6,134 nt of DNA, taken from positions 1,078,985 to 1,085,118 of the forward strand of contig CP070790.1 of assembly GCA_020346805.1 (NCBI GenBank), read 5' to 3'. A model generated the notes under the pieces. That model was not told the DNA's origin. It did no database searches and saw nothing but the letters and a program-made list of their open reading frames with translations. The stretch comes from Planctomycetota bacterium (GTDB taxonomy: Bacteria; Planctomycetota; Phycisphaerae; UBA1845; PWPN01). Position numbers and translations under genes: made by a program. This document shows positions 5,639-6,134 of this stretch, in pieces (the first letter of the stretch is position 1; each line of letters begins with the position of its first letter).

Positions 5639-6134
5639 ATGTGCAGAATTGACACCATCGAGGTTTATCGTGTCCGCCTGCCGCTGGTGTACCCGTTCCG
5701 CACCGCGTATGGAAGCGATGCGGCGGTTGAACCGGTGCTGGTACGGCTGGTTTCGGGTGATTTTCACGGCTGGGGGGAGGCTTAACCTTTCCAATATCCA
5801 ACTTACTGTCCCGAGTACTCGATCGGTGTTTTTCATACGGTACGCGATGTTCTCGCACCGGCTCTCCTGGGACAGAAGATTGCTGCCGGCGAAGAGCTCC
5901 AGAACAAATTGTCATGTTTTAAGGGCAATCCTTTCGCCAAGGGGGCGTTGGATATGGCGTGGTGGGATCTTTACGCCAAGACCCGTGGCGAACCGTTATG
6001 GCAGGCTTTGGGCGGGAAAAATCCAGCGGTTGAGGTGGGAGCCGACTTCGGGGTTATGGAGTCGATTGATCTTTTGCTAGAGAAGATCGACCGGGCCGTT
6101 GCCGACGGTTACAAACGCATCAAGCTGAAATATG
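5639..6134 (+). pseudogene. OSBS/NSAR-type enolase-superfamily gene with in-frame TAA, cut by window end
   Basis: The 5' 165 codons of a MenC-like enolase-superfamily protein (o-succinylbenzoate synthase / N-acylamino acid racemase group). The N-terminal capping domain opens with an IEVYRVRLPLVYPFRTAYG pattern and GWGEA at 44-48. Later come FKGNPFAKGALDMAWWDLYAKT, a GVMESI segment, and the catalytic K162-L-K164 (KxK) as the window ends. Codon 49 is TAA (5783-5785), yet the same frame resumes at once with PFQYPTYCPEY and stays open and family-like to the end. Compared with my memory of the Amycolatopsis racemase (GWGEC-VTMAGPLYSSEY), the stop takes the place of exactly one residue, so no frameshift is involved. 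Other genes here end in TAA, arguing against a changed code. A TTA or TCA codon mutated or misread is simplest. The ATG at 5639 is chosen by homology; ATG 5621 is an alternative. Substrate unknown. Confidence 0.8.

Noticed and set aside
5649..6080. Plus-strand frame of 143 codons overlapping the enolase-superfamily gene
   Set aside because: It is a different frame with no family likeness; the frame through the TAA carries all recognisable motifs.
1..6134. CRISPR array, insertion sequence, phage or defence system
   Set aside because: There are no regularly spaced repeats with spacers, and no transposase, integrase, Cas, nuclease-helicase or phage structural gene.

Overview
The window reads as a piece of a bacterial chromosome. 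It has bacterial sigma70-like promoters, good Shine-Dalgarno sites, and a two-gene set with an ATGA stop/start overlap. The exported protein at 495-980, with its Gly/Asp/Asn-rich stretch just after the signal peptide, and the mix of exported hypothetical proteins with small-molecule catabolic enzymes recall Planctomycetota (Phycisphaerae-like). That assignment is an impression, not a demonstration.

Left part (1-2865, + strand): one copy of a dispersed repeat opens the window. It carries a near-consensus promoter (137-164) followed by a decayed stretch resembling the 5' half of tRNA-Gly. A leader of about 270 bases rich in inverted repeats follows. Then come two closely spaced genes for exported proteins: a small hypothetical protein (495-980) and a 620-residue zinc-dependent phospholipase C / S1-P1 nuclease-like protein with an unassigned C-terminal half (1003-2865).

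Middle (2866-3755): about 700 bases of AT-rich, non-coding DNA hold a hairpin, a tandem 15-mer, and a second, better preserved copy of the repeat (3282-3521). This copy has 10-base direct repeats at its ends, the same promoter, and a 30-base tRNA-Gly 5' half that stops exactly before the anticodon loop. Just downstream lies a 60-residue two-helix membrane protein gene. It converges on, and overlaps by 12 bases, the end of the next operon.

Right part (3744-6134): a divergent catabolic cluster. Leftward run an amidohydrolase-2 family hydrolase and, translationally coupled to it, a classical SDR dehydrogenase. Rightward runs an enolase-superfamily gene of the o-succinylbenzoate synthase / N-acylamino acid racemase type, which leaves the window at its KxK catalytic motif. 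This gene carries an in-frame TAA at codon 49 that replaces exactly one residue of an otherwise intact reading frame. It is a nonsense mutation, a sequencing error, or, much less likely, recoding. Together the three enzymes look like a small pathway for an unidentified acid, lactone or acylated substrate. Two facing promoters and a candidate operator sit between the divergent transcripts.

The most unusual element is the repeat, which couples a strong promoter to half a tRNA gene and lies upstream of rightward genes at both sites. All assignments come from reading the sequence alone, without database searches.
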